From a virus, in the IMG/VR virus record IMGVR_UViG_3300035128_000038, positions 1-62,785 of that record: a stretch of 62,785 bases of DNA; one strand, given 5' to 3'. The notes below the pieces were generated by a model. The model worked only from the letters and a program-made list of their open reading frames with translations, ran no database searches and was not told where the DNA came from. Position 1 is the first letter of the stretch. Every line of letters begins with the position of its first letter. The position numbers and the translations under genes are program-made. Below are positions 6,256-13,619 of the stretch, piece after piece.

Positions 6256-7083
6256 ATGTGCGATTTTTTTAGCTTTGTGAGTGACCCTAACAAACCGTTG
6301 TCCGAGAGGTTCCTCTATTTCGATTGGGACATCAGGCAGCAAATCCTCTCTGGCTCCCTGGACTATTACCATGACAGCCATACATCCATATCCCACTATT
6401 ACGGCTATACGGGCTCCGAAGAGGACACCCTGAACAAATACGAGTTCAATCCCCTCACCGGCAAGTTTCAAGTGGACCAGATCAACCATAAAATTGATGA
6501 CCGCCAGGAGGCTGAAAAATGGGTGCGGCGTTTGGATTTTAATAAGGTCTGCCCGCTGCTTATCATCAAACCCCTCATTAACCCCCTTAAAATCCCTCCC
6601 TGCAAAGTCTCTACCAAAGACATTGCCAATCTCAAGAAGTGGAATTCGGTCGGGAATCCGATCTGGGATTCGGTCTACAATTCGGTCTACAATTCGGTCG
6701 GGAATCCGGTCGGGAATTCGGTCGGGAATTCGGTCGGGAATCCGATCTGGGATTCGGTCATGAATTCGGTCGGGAATTCGGTCGGGAATTCGGTCAGGAA
6801 TTCGGTCGGGAATCCGATCTGGGATTCGATCTGGGATTCGGTCAGGAATTCGGTCTGGGATTCGGTCGGGAATCCGGTCGGGAATTCGGTCTGGAATTCG
6901 GTCGGGAATTCGGTCAGGGCTTATATCTCCTCATTTTTTAAAATTGACATTGAAAATGATTTTTCCCCCCTGTTGGCTCTTTACAAAAGAGGGTTCGTTC
7001 CTTCCTTCGATGGTACTACCTGGAGGCTCCATAGTGGCAAGAATGCCAACATCGTTTATGAGTGGAAACCAGAAAGGACATAA
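6256..7083 (+). CDS. Phage protein with a conserved N-terminal domain and 23 tetrapeptide repeats
   Basis: A 275-residue protein. Residues 1-128 (CDFFSFVSDP, DSHTSISHYYG, EFNPLTGKFQVDQIN) form a domain I associate with uncharacterised phage proteins. Residues 130-221 are 23 consecutive four-residue units of the form Asn/Asp-Ser/Pro-Val/Ile-Gly/Trp/Arg/Tyr/Met with no interruption. Residues 222-275 are a short non-repeat end (LYKRGFVPSFDGTTWRLHSG). The strict hydrophobic residue every four positions suggests a solenoid or amphipathic rod. The ATG lies about seven bases after AGGAG. Function unknown; early expression suggests a host-takeover or regulatory role. Confidence 0.85.
   Translation: MCDFFSFVSDPNKPLSERFLYFDWDIRQQILSGSLDYYHDSHTSISHYYGYTGSEEDTLNKYEFNPLTGKFQVDQINHKIDDRQEAEKWVRRLDFNKVCPLLIIKPLINPLKIPPCKVSTKDIANLKKWNSVGNPIWDSVYNSVYNSVGNPVGNSVGNSVGNPIWDSVMNSVGNSVGNSVRNSVGNPIWDSIWDSVRNSVWDSVGNPVGNSVWNSVGNSVRAYISSFFKIDIENDFSPLLALYKRGFVPSFDGTTWRLHSGKNANIVYEWKPERT
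6643..6918 (+). repeat. 12-bp minisatellite coding tetrapeptides, 23 units
   Basis: The array is 276 bp of 12-bp units related to AATTCGGTCGGG, with variants such as AATCCGATCTGG. All unit lengths are exact multiples of three, so the frame is kept. Variation falls mainly in the first, second and fourth codons, giving N/D, S/P and G/W/R/Y/M, while the third codon stays GTC or ATC. Because the period is a multiple of three, the other forward frames are open as well and produce false reading frames here. Copy number could change by slippage or recombination. Confidence 0.9.
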
Positions 7084-7130
7084 AATTTTGATGATGGCCG
7101 TTAATCAGAGAACGCCGAGGATAACGATTT

Positions 7131-7350
7131 GGGAGAGCGGCCTGGCGGGAACCAGGTGCTCCTGGGCAAAGGTGACACAGTGATAGGGGACACTCAGCGG
7201 AACGACCGCAGGATAGAGCTTAATCGGATGCCCGTGCAGGTATCTAAGCGAAGCCAGCCCCTTGATACGCTTAGGGCTCCAAAAGGAGACTGTGATAATT
7301 CCTGTTTTTTAAGTCACCCAAGTCGGTATCGAATCCGGCCTCTCCCACCA
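7131..7350 (+). ncRNA. Candidate tRNA-like structured RNA (about 220 nt)
   Basis: GGGAGAG (7131-7137) is fully complementary to CTCTCCC (7340-7346), which is followed by ACCA as in a tRNA 3' end. Directly inside lies a T-arm-like hairpin (GTCGG 7322-7326, loop TATCGAAT, CCGGC 7335-7339) that joins the acceptor strand without a gap. Further helices: CCTGG/CCAGG (7141-7156, at the D-arm place), long-range GGTGAC/GTCACC (7171-7176 with 7313-7318), GCGG/CCGC (7197-7209), CTAAGCG/CGCTTAG (7244-7274) and CTCC/GGAG (7277-7288). No convincing gene covers the region. The T loop has eight instead of seven bases. It could be an intron-bearing tRNA, a tmRNA-like molecule or a degenerate tRNA. Confidence 0.42.
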
Positions 7351-7373
7351 ATTTGCGGAAAGGATGGTGGACG

Positions 7374-7622
7374 TTGGCTAAGTTTACGCCGGGGTCATGG
7401 TGGATTGAAAAGTCCCATAAGAGCTATAATCTATTTATTGATGCTGCAAATAGGGGTATTTGTCAGTTAATTGGTAAGGCTAATTCTGAAAGAGAGGCCA
7501 ACGCCCACCTCATAGCAGCAGCACCGGAGATGTATGAGCTTCTTAAACAATTATCGGTAGCAAGCACCTTAGAGCTTCGTAAAAAGGCTACTGATTTAAT
7601 CAAAAACCTTGACCTCGAATAG
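7374..7622 (+). CDS. Conserved small phage protein (82 aa)
   Basis: The pattern AKFTPGSWWIEKS, then NSEREANAHLIAAAPEMYELLKQL, is the signature of a very common uncharacterised phage family (EANAxLIAAAPEMxExLK). Family members start just before the K-F/H-T-P-G motif, so I chose the TTG at 7374 rather than the one at 7353; the ribosome site is weak. The gene begins about 24 bp after the candidate tRNA-like RNA. Its role is unknown. Confidence 0.65.
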   Translation: MAKFTPGSWWIEKSHKSYNLFIDAANRGICQLIGKANSEREANAHLIAAAPEMYELLKQLSVASTLELRKKATDLIKNLDLE

Positions 7623-7721
7623 CCCTAAATCCCTCCCTTGGAGGTAATAGGGATGGTTTAATGATAAGACCGGCGGGCGGGGGCCACGGGGCTTTGCGGG
7701 GTGGCGAGGGAGGAGAAAAAT

Positions 7722-8027
7722 ATGGATTTTATCATGGATTTTATCACAGAAGTACTAATACCAATTGCGATTGTGTTAATCATTTTTCTACTCGTGTTAG
7801 CCCCTTTTGCTAGGATGTCAACTATGTCCATTACCGCTGAACGTGATGCATTGCAAGATTCTCTAAATGTGGCACGGGAAGCCGGTGATAAACTTGAATT
7901 AGCTGCCGTGACGAACACTGTTGCTAATTTCAACAAAGAACTTGCAAATCAGCAATACTATGCTTCTTTGCCAATAATTGGCTGGTATTACTCAAGCAAT
8001 GTTTTAAAAACAGAGCCAGTAAGATAA
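7722..8027 (+). CDS. Single-pass membrane protein of unknown function
   Basis: The ATG at 7722 follows GGAGG by about eight bases and is preferred to the earlier GTG-like start at 7701. The 101-residue product has one transmembrane segment near the N-terminus (LIPIAIVLIIFLLVLAPFA, about 10-30) followed by a helical, probably coiled region rich in Ala, Asp and Glu (ERDALQDSLNVAREAGDKLEL). It would be an inner-membrane protein with most of its mass on one face. It lies in the plus-strand early operon; the function is not recognised. Confidence 0.7.
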   Translation: MDFIMDFITEVLIPIAIVLIIFLLVLAPFARMSTMSITAERDALQDSLNVAREAGDKLELAAVTNTVANFNKELANQQYYASLPIIGWYYSSNVLKTEPVR

Positions 8028-8057
8028 AGGCTTCGGCGGGCCGGGATGGAGGTTAGA

Positions 8058-8258
8058 ATGAAAGACGACATCAACAGAGACATCGACGTGGCGCAGAGAT
8101 TGCTTGCCCAGGTGGAAAATATCTTTGCCAGACGCAAGTGGTATATAGGGGGAACCCCTCGGGAAATGGCTTACCATCTGGAGAGTTACCGCCCGAAACA
8201 GAAGTGGCACCGCAACATGGCGGAATATGCCAAGGAGAGGTTGGGGGTGGGGGGATGA
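8058..8258 (+). CDS. Small basic hypothetical protein (66 aa)
   Basis: The ATG at 8058 has GGAGG five bases upstream. The product is basic and helical (DVAQRLLAQVENIFARRKW, KQKWHRNMAEYAKERL). Its TGA overlaps the ATG of the next gene (ATGA). It belongs to a chain of four very short coupled genes before the nuclease gene. No known family is recognised. Confidence 0.6.
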   Translation: MKDDINRDIDVAQRLLAQVENIFARRKWYIGGTPREMAYHLESYRPKQKWHRNMAEYAKERLGVGG

Positions 8259-8428
8259 GAGTTATGGCAACAGTAGTTTTTAATAAGGATACCGAGATAA
8301 GAGCGGCTAGCTCTCCTGGGTTGCTAGTTATAGGCAATGGTGATGTATATCTGCACGATTTAACCATGCCGGTTATCAGAAGAATGGAAGTTGCTCTTAA
8401 CGAAGTAAAAAAGGAATTATTGAAATGA
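8255..8428 (+). CDS. Small hypothetical protein (57 aa)
   Basis: The start ATG at 8255 overlaps the upstream stop codon and the stop overlaps the start of the next gene, so it is translationally coupled on both sides. The protein has alternating hydrophobic stretches (ATVVFNKDTEIRAASSPGLLVIGNG) likely to form beta strands and a C-terminal helix ending in KKELLK. It is unrecognised. Confidence 0.55.
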   Translation: MRVMATVVFNKDTEIRAASSPGLLVIGNGDVYLHDLTMPVIRRMEVALNEVKKELLK

Positions 8429-8514
8429 ATTACTTATATTTCCTTTTCATTTTCATCTTATATTTCGCCGCCCTGGTGATGGTGTGGCGGGCGCTGAGGG
8501 AGATTCTGGGATGA
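8425..8514 (+). CDS. Tiny membrane protein (29 aa)
   Basis: This 29-codon gene begins with an ATG overlapping the previous TGA and ends with a TGA overlapping the next ATG. It encodes one hydrophobic helix (YLYFLFIFILYFAALVMVW) with a charged end (RALREIL). Perfect coupling on both sides supports its being translated. It may anchor or modify a membrane partner; tiny holin-like or host-targeting peptides are alternatives. Confidence 0.5.
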   Translation: MNYLYFLFIFILYFAALVMVWRALREILG

Positions 8515-8609
8515 AAACCCAACCCGGCACCGGCATCATCTACGCTTTCTTAATTTCTCTGGCGCTGTGGGCCGTGACTGCGGCGGTGGTTTGGGGGGTG
8601 TGGTGGTGA
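8511..8609 (+). CDS. Tiny membrane protein (32 aa)
   Basis: The gene starts at an ATG overlapping the previous stop, and its TGA overlaps the GTG of the nuclease gene. The 32-residue product is almost all one hydrophobic helix rich in Ala and Trp (IIYAFLISLALWAVTAAVVW). Together with the 29-residue gene before it, it forms a pair of minimal membrane peptides directly upstream of a recombination nuclease. Role unknown. Confidence 0.5.
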   Translation: MKTQPGTGIIYAFLISLALWAVTAAVVWGVWW

Positions 8610-9388
8610 TTGAATTTATCTCTCAATCCATGGTTGGTCAATGGTATCGCTGCCCCCAGCAGTTTATGCGGCGGTGGATTAAGGGCGAAATTATCCCACC
8701 GGCCATCGCCGCAAGGCGGGGGTCGGGGGTTCACAAGGGCGCTGCCGTGAATCATTTGCAAAAGATTGCCTCTGGTGTTGACCTTCCGGTTGAGGACATT
8801 CAGGACGCCGCCAGAGATCATTACGTCCATTTGATTAAAGAAGAAGGGGTGTTTATCCCCAAGGAGCAAGTCAGCGAAAAGAATCAACTCCTGGCTAACG
8901 GATTGGATGCTACTGTACGACTAGCTAAACTTTACAGAATGAGCTTGGCACCCTGTATTCGTCCAGTTAAAGCAGAGGAACGCCTTGAAGTTGATGCTGG
9001 CCTGGGTATTCCTCTCCAGGGGACCATTGACGTTTTGACGGAAGATATGTGGTTGCCTGATTTAAAAACTGCCGACAAGAGCAAGGCTGCCGGCGAAGCC
9101 GACAACTCTCTACAGCTCACCTTTTATTCTGGTCTGGTAGCCGATTGCATTGGTGAATGGCCCAAACGGATAAGCCTTGAAATTCTCGTCAATACCAAGG
9201 AACCAAAACTGCAAAGCTTGGAGACAACCAGGACGGCTAATGATTTTGCTCAACTTATGGACCGTATCCAACTCATGTTGGCTCAAATCGAAACGGGGCT
9301 CTTTCCTCCATGTGATCCGTCCTCTTGGATATGTAGCTCCAAGTGGTGCGGCTATTGGAGAATGTGCAAATACGGGGGTAAAAGATGA
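8606..9388 (+). CDS. PD-(D/E)XK nuclease of the Cas4/RecB family
   Basis: A 260-residue protein from a GTG start that overlaps the previous TGA. It has the order of motifs of the RecB/Cas4 nuclease family: an N-terminal cysteine (C16), GSGVHKGAA at 39-47, the active site GTID (D142), DLK (D152, K154), a motif-IV glutamine (Q170), and a C-terminal cysteine cluster (C236, C243, C248, C254) able to hold an iron-sulfur cluster with C16. It should degrade one DNA strand to leave single-stranded ends. Next to the annealing-type protein at 9603 it forms an exonuclease/annealase recombination pair, as lambda Exo does with Beta. Confidence 0.85.
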   Translation: MIEFISQSMVGQWYRCPQQFMRRWIKGEIIPPAIAARRGSGVHKGAAVNHLQKIASGVDLPVEDIQDAARDHYVHLIKEEGVFIPKEQVSEKNQLLANGLDATVRLAKLYRMSLAPCIRPVKAEERLEVDAGLGIPLQGTIDVLTEDMWLPDLKTADKSKAAGEADNSLQLTFYSGLVADCIGEWPKRISLEILVNTKEPKLQSLETTRTANDFAQLMDRIQLMLAQIETGLFPPCDPSSWICSSKWCGYWRMCKYGGKR

Positions 9389-9600
9389 TTTGTCCGTTTA
9401 TCAGTTCAGGCGTTGACAAGCCGGGAATGGAAGATGGTTTTGTTCGGGAATGTGAAAAAGAAAACTGCGGCCTCTGGTCAACCAAACACTTAAAATGTTC
9501 CATTACCGCCTTGGCCGAAAATACTTCGTCTGTGGCGGTGGAAAATAGAGAACATGGTGATCATGTGCGGCCCCTATTTATTAAGGAAGCAAGGAGATAA
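9385..9600 (+). CDS. Small Cys-rich phage protein
   Basis: The ATG at 9385 overlaps the nuclease stop. The 71-residue product begins MICPFISSG and has CEKENCGLWSTKHLKC, giving a likely metal-binding cysteine set, as in many uncharacterised proteins found between phage exonuclease and annealing genes. It may be a zinc-binding accessory factor. It ends two bases before the annealing gene. Confidence 0.65.
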   Translation: MICPFISSGVDKPGMEDGFVRECEKENCGLWSTKHLKCSITALAENTSSVAVENREHGDHVRPLFIKEARR

Positions 9601-9602
9601 CC

Positions 9603-10796
9603 ATGGAAGCAAGTAACGAATTTGTGGCAGATTTTGGGGACGTTGATCCTTTCACGGGAGAGCAAGAAACCCAGATGATGATAACCTCTCCGGTCCCCTC
9701 GGCGCCGCTCATGCGGTCCCAAACACAGTATCACACGGCCATCCAGGTCCAAAAACCCAGGGATCTGGATAAGGTTGTCGCCGCCGTACTCCGTGAGGCT
9801 GAGTTTGCCGGTGATGCCTTTTATTATTCCTGGCCGGTCAATGGTGGGAAGAAAAAGGTGGAAGGTGGCTCCATCGGCCTGGCCATGGCCGTGGCCCGGG
9901 AGTGGGGGAACTGTGCTGTCCCGGTAGAGTATTATGAGACACCCTTAGAATGGATATTCACCGCCCATTTTGTGGACTTGGAACGTGGCTTCACTGTGTC
10001 TCGGGTGTTCAGGAAGAAAAAGGGTCGGGGTTCCATTGGGGGTAAATATTCCAATGAGCGCGCCGAAGATATGACCTTCCAGGCGGCGCAGAGCCGAGCC
10101 ATCCGCAACGTGGTTCTGGCCGGTGTCCCCCGGTGGCTCACCGAACAGGCTAAGGACAGGGCCAAAGATGCGGTACTCAAGGGCATCTCGCGTGAGGGTA
10201 TTGCAGTAGCCATCGAAAAAGCCCTTAAATTCCTGGCTGGTTGGGGCGTGACTGAGCCCCAGGTGGTCCAGGCCATAGGGAAAAAACGGTCTGAATGGGG
10301 GACCGAAGATATTGCCAATCTTCGTGGGATGGCCTCCCAACTCAAGGACGGACAGGCTACTGCTGAAAGTCTATTCCCGCCGGTTGAAACCGGAAAGCCC
10401 TCGGAAGAAAAAGAATCCGAAAAGAAGCCCCGCAAGACCCGCTCCGACGCCGGCAAACCCAGAAAGCCCCCCGAACCGACCTCACCAGAGCCCCAGGAAG
10501 CCCCCGAAAATTCCAAACCCGACCCATGGCCCTTGCAAAACGGGAACGCCGCCTCAGCGTCGGGGACGCAGGGGGAGGACAACGGAAATCCCGGCAACCC
10601 CACCCCCGATCCGGCCACTGAGAAGCAGGTTGGGTGGATTCGTGATTTGGCTGCGGTGAAGGGAAAAACCGAATCTCAAATCTGCCAGGAATACGACCTT
10701 CACGGCTTGGTGGACGATGAGGGGAACGTTTTGGTGGACAAAGAGCAAGCCGCCAATATTTTGGCGTCGCTCAGGAGCTTGCCGAACAAGGCTTAA
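9603..10796 (+). CDS. Probable single-strand annealing recombination protein
   Basis: A 397-residue protein. Residues about 50-240 carry the pattern EGGSIGLAMAVAREWGN ... WIFTAHFVDLERGFTVSR ... TFQAAQSRAIRNVVLAGVPRWL, which I know from phage proteins that partner a RecB-type nuclease and are thought to anneal DNA strands. A long proline, lysine and serine-rich disordered linker (about 260-345) precedes a small C-terminal domain (about 346-397, TEKQVGWIRDLAAVKGKTESQI), perhaps a partner- or SSB-binding tail. Gene order supports a recombination role. The exact annealase superfamily cannot be settled by eye. Confidence 0.55.
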   Translation: MEASNEFVADFGDVDPFTGEQETQMMITSPVPSAPLMRSQTQYHTAIQVQKPRDLDKVVAAVLREAEFAGDAFYYSWPVNGGKKKVEGGSIGLAMAVAREWGNCAVPVEYYETPLEWIFTAHFVDLERGFTVSRVFRKKKGRGSIGGKYSNERAEDMTFQAAQSRAIRNVVLAGVPRWLTEQAKDRAKDAVLKGISREGIAVAIEKALKFLAGWGVTEPQVVQAIGKKRSEWGTEDIANLRGMASQLKDGQATAESLFPPVETGKPSEEKESEKKPRKTRSDAGKPRKPPEPTSPEPQEAPENSKPDPWPLQNGNAASASGTQGEDNGNPGNPTPDPATEKQVGWIRDLAAVKGKTESQICQEYDLHGLVDDEGNVLVDKEQAANILASLRSLPNKA

Positions 10797-10813
10797 TCAG
10801 CGAAGGAGGAATG

Positions 10814-11029
10814 ATGCCGGTTGATATAAAATATATTGATGAGTGTATTTTTGAGGCTAGGAGATTTATGGATAAAGCCGTAGCTTGTCGGACTAATTTA
10901 GCTATGGCAAACGGCACGGTTCATGAAACACCAGAAAATAAAGTCTGGCCTGACAAGCGCCTCACCGCCGCGGTCCGCCGCTCAAGCATGGACCTCACAC
11001 GAGCCCTTGCAGATTTGAGACGGAGTTAA
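10814..11029 (+). CDS. Small hypothetical protein (71 aa), end of plus operon
   Basis: The ATG at 10814 lies four bases after GGAGG; the ATG at 10811 abuts it. The product is helical and mixed in charge (IDECIFEARRFMDKAVACRTNLAMAN, then LTAAVRRSSMDLTRALADLRR). It is the last gene before a strong terminator. No family is recognised. Confidence 0.6.
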   Translation: MPVDIKYIDECIFEARRFMDKAVACRTNLAMANGTVHETPENKVWPDKRLTAAVRRSSMDLTRALADLRRS

Positions 11030-11056
11030 TCGACCTCCCTCCTTTCCTAACCTTAG

Positions 11057-11093
11057 CCCCCGGTCAGGATGCCGCCCCTGGCCGGGGTTTTTT
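11057..11093 (+). terminator. Rho-independent terminator of the plus early operon
   Basis: A GC-rich stem (CCCCGGTCAGG near 11057-11068 pairing with CCCTGGCCGGGG at 11076-11087) is followed by TTTTTT. The T run exists only on the plus side, so the hairpin should stop rightward transcription just before the convergent late genes. Confidence 0.85.
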
Positions 11094-13296
11094 AATGCCT
11101 CCAGCCTGGAAAGTTACCTGGGCTGCGGCGAAGGTTTGGAGTGAGACCGCCGCCGCCGCCGCCTGGGTCAAAATCCCAACCAGTATTTCCGGTTCCATCA
11201 ACATTCCCATTCTTTGTTGAGGCTATCCAATCAGCCCCGCCAGAGGCATCGCTGTCGGTGATGGTGCAATAGGATACCGAATTTTCACCAGCATCATCAT
11301 CCAGATCGCCCACGATATTGATTGTATAATCGGCTGTCCCATCGGCAGAAAAACTTGTGCAGGTGGTCGAGGTGGCCGTGGGGAACGTCACATCGGAATA
11401 ATTATAAGTTGCATCAGGGGTCTCCAAGGTAATCGCCCCGAAGGTATCGTCTCCGGTTATAATGGCATCATAATCCCCGGCGTGTTTCTTGATGTCCAAG
11501 TCGCCATAGGTTTTCCCGGCTCCGGCAAAGGTCACATCGCCGCTATAAGTGAGAGTGCTATCACCTATCTGAATGTCTGGGGCATTTGATATAGTCAGAC
11601 CATCTCCGTCAAACAGAGTGCCAGTTAATCCAGTTAGGATTAGACTTCCGCCGCCGACGGTATCTTGCAGGGTAAATCCTGATGTGTTGGTAGTAGAAGC
11701 AGCGGTTAAACTATGTCCATTTAAGTCAAGTGTCCCGGCAGTCAAATTACAGGCATAGGACGTATTGATCGACAAATCATCACCCAATAATACCGAATTG
11801 CCATACGATTGTATTGTCCAGTTTGACCCCCATGTACTCCCTGACTTTGGAGTGAGAGTTATATCGCCTATTGTTGCATCAATAATATTTGTGAAGGAAA
11901 CATTATCAACAGACATATTCCCTGAGCAACTAAAATTGAGACTGCCATAAATGGTTGAGCCGGTAAATTTAAAAAGCTGTGCTCCAGAACCAGTGTAACC
12001 AGACGCATTAATAGATGGCGACCTTAAATTATAACCAATACTACTACCACAATATATCCATCTATCATTATATGATGTTGAATTAAAACTATCATCATCA
12101 ATTATGGCAGTATCTTGAGGTAATGGATAATAATCAAGACTGACTGCCGCCAATCTGGCAGTATAATTAGCATAAGCGGCATCAGCCCAATGGTTACCAC
12201 CCCAACTATTAACGCCGTAGGTGAGTCCTGCCATATAAACGGTTTTAGGAGAGGTCGTTCCAGCGCCGGTGTTATTACCACAATCACCTACCCTCGTATT
12301 GGTTGTGTTTGGAGTCCCGGTAACTGTAATATCCTTGAGGTCAACGTCGGTCAAAGTAAGGTCAGCGCCAGACATCGCTATAGTTCTGGCTGTTCCTGGG
12401 GTGTCAGAACAAATTAGTACCCTTTTGACTTGACTTTCGCTTGAGGCTGTAAAAGCATCTGTAACCGTTTGATTATCGTATAATACTAAATTACCTGGAT
12501 TAGTATAACTATCATAACCGTTAAAGGTAATTGACTTCCAAGTGCTTGCGCCAGATAAGGCTGGTGTGCCACCAGCGCATTGATAAATTACTAAACTTGC
12601 TCCATTCCAATCAACTCCCTTAGTATAATAGGTTTTGTTTGCTGTATCTGGATTAATTGTTATCGTGGCAGTATTTGCTGACACAGTTAAAGAAGTTAAA
12701 GAATCAAAGTCAAATACAGATTTTATTGTTATATCACTTGATCCCAAAGCGAGTGTTACAGTTCCTCCAGCTTCATGGTCCCAAAAAACGTCAGTTGTCA
12801 GATCAAAATTATTTGTGTTAAACGTGCTGGATGTACCGGCAATAAAAAACGCAACACAATCAGTTATATCTGAGGCCAGATTAATGGTTATATTATTAGA
12901 ACCACCAAACTCAGGAAACGTAATCGCATCACCTGCTGATACGGTCATCGTCCCATTATCAGGACAAATTATGGAATTATTAGTCCCTCCAACTGTAACC
13001 CCGTTAGGAATAAATACAGTGCCGCTTGTAGTAATGCGATAATTTATGGTTAAGGTGCCAGTATAATCTGTTAGATCAAACCCTGATAGTTCAGCCGTAT
13101 ATTCATTAACTGTCAGGTTGCCGCTTGTGGCTGTAGCCTCAATATTATCCCCTTCAACCGGTACGGCACCTTCAACCCATGTAGAGGTACTATTCCAGTT
13201 CCCCCCGGCATCGGATATGGTTCGGGTGGCACCCCACGCCACCCCTGCCAGGAGCAAGAGCAGAATCACCGTCAATGCAAAGATTCGTTTCATCAC
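11092..13296 (-). CDS. Large secreted beta-rich protein, possible adhesin or tail-associated protein
   Basis: A 734-residue protein. Residues 1-23 are a typical Sec signal peptide (MMKRIFALTVILLLLLAG, ending AWGA). The rest is low in charge and rich in Thr, Ser, Asn, Gly and Asp, with many short strand-like repeats (DLTLTDVDLKDITVTG, TFNTNNFDLTTDVFW), predicting a long right-handed beta-helix or stacked beta sheets. It ends in a Gly-rich tail and RRSPGNFPGWRH. It is the last gene of the late run. It might be exported to the cell surface or periplasm, unusual for a phage structural protein. No enzyme motif is seen. Confidence 0.75.
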   Translation of the reverse strand: MMKRIFALTVILLLLLAGVAWGATRTISDAGGNWNSTSTWVEGAVPVEGDNIEATATSGNLTVNEYTAELSGFDLTDYTGTLTINYRITTSGTVFIPNGVTVGGTNNSIICPDNGTMTVSAGDAITFPEFGGSNNITINLASDITDCVAFFIAGTSSTFNTNNFDLTTDVFWDHEAGGTVTLALGSSDITIKSVFDFDSLTSLTVSANTATITINPDTANKTYYTKGVDWNGASLVIYQCAGGTPALSGASTWKSITFNGYDSYTNPGNLVLYDNQTVTDAFTASSESQVKRVLICSDTPGTARTIAMSGADLTLTDVDLKDITVTGTPNTTNTRVGDCGNNTGAGTTSPKTVYMAGLTYGVNSWGGNHWADAAYANYTARLAAVSLDYYPLPQDTAIIDDDSFNSTSYNDRWIYCGSSIGYNLRSPSINASGYTGSGAQLFKFTGSTIYGSLNFSCSGNMSVDNVSFTNIIDATIGDITLTPKSGSTWGSNWTIQSYGNSVLLGDDLSINTSYACNLTAGTLDLNGHSLTAASTTNTSGFTLQDTVGGGSLILTGLTGTLFDGDGLTISNAPDIQIGDSTLTYSGDVTFAGAGKTYGDLDIKKHAGDYDAIITGDDTFGAITLETPDATYNYSDVTFPTATSTTCTSFSADGTADYTINIVGDLDDDAGENSVSYCTITDSDASGGADWIASTKNGNVDGTGNTGWDFDPGGGGGGLTPNLRRSPGNFPGWRH

Positions 13297-13475
13297 TCAT
13301 CCCTCAAAAAAGGTGTAACCCATGCCTTCCTCGAATCAGGCGCCGCCCGCACCAGCCGGGGAGCGGGGCCGTCGGCCACTACTCCTACTAACTGGCGGCA
13401 AGTATCGCAGAGAAATTCCAATTCTCTCAGCTTTTTCTCGGACACTTCACTGGCGCAGAAGGGGCATTTGAACAT
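13293..13475 (-). CDS. Zinc-ribbon protein (60 aa)
   Basis: The protein begins MFKCPFCASEV and has CDTC near residues 23-26, forming a CxxC...CxxC zinc ribbon. The remainder is short and basic/proline-rich. Its stop overlaps the start of the secreted beta-rich gene. An upstream frame of about 28 codons (ending TAATG over this ATG) may also be translated but lacks a ribosome site. Between 13476 and 13619 I see no other supported feature. Confidence 0.65.
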   Translation of the reverse strand: MFKCPFCASEVSEKKLRELEFLCDTCRQLVGVVADGPAPRLVRAAPDSRKAWVTPFLRDE

Positions 13476-13619
13476 TAGCCTTCGTCCTCTTCTTCAAGCA
13501 TAGCTGCTTCCTTTTTGATAAATCGACCCCATGCCAGGGCGTGCACTCCCACGGGCAGCATGAGGCGGGAGGGGCTGCACGCCAACTCCCTTTTACCAAC
13601 CCCGCTTTGGTCCGTACAG

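Noticed and set aside
6643-6918. Regular short repeats resembling a CRISPR array
   Set aside because: The period is 12 bp without spacers and keeps one reading frame, so it is a protein-coding minisatellite.
6494-6941. Extra open frames over the repeat region
   Set aside because: They arise because the 12-bp unit is free of stops in several frames; they lack ribosome sites and the conserved N-terminal domain.
7131-7350. tmRNA or tRNA with group I intron
   Set aside because: The usual tmRNA 5' sequence and a tag ending in Ala-Ala are missing, and no clear group I core segments were seen. I kept only the general term tRNA-like RNA.
7129-7470. 113-codon frame on the plus strand across the tRNA-like region
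   Set aside because: It has no ribosome site, odd composition, and overlaps the start of the gene at 7374; the tRNA-like helices explain the region better.
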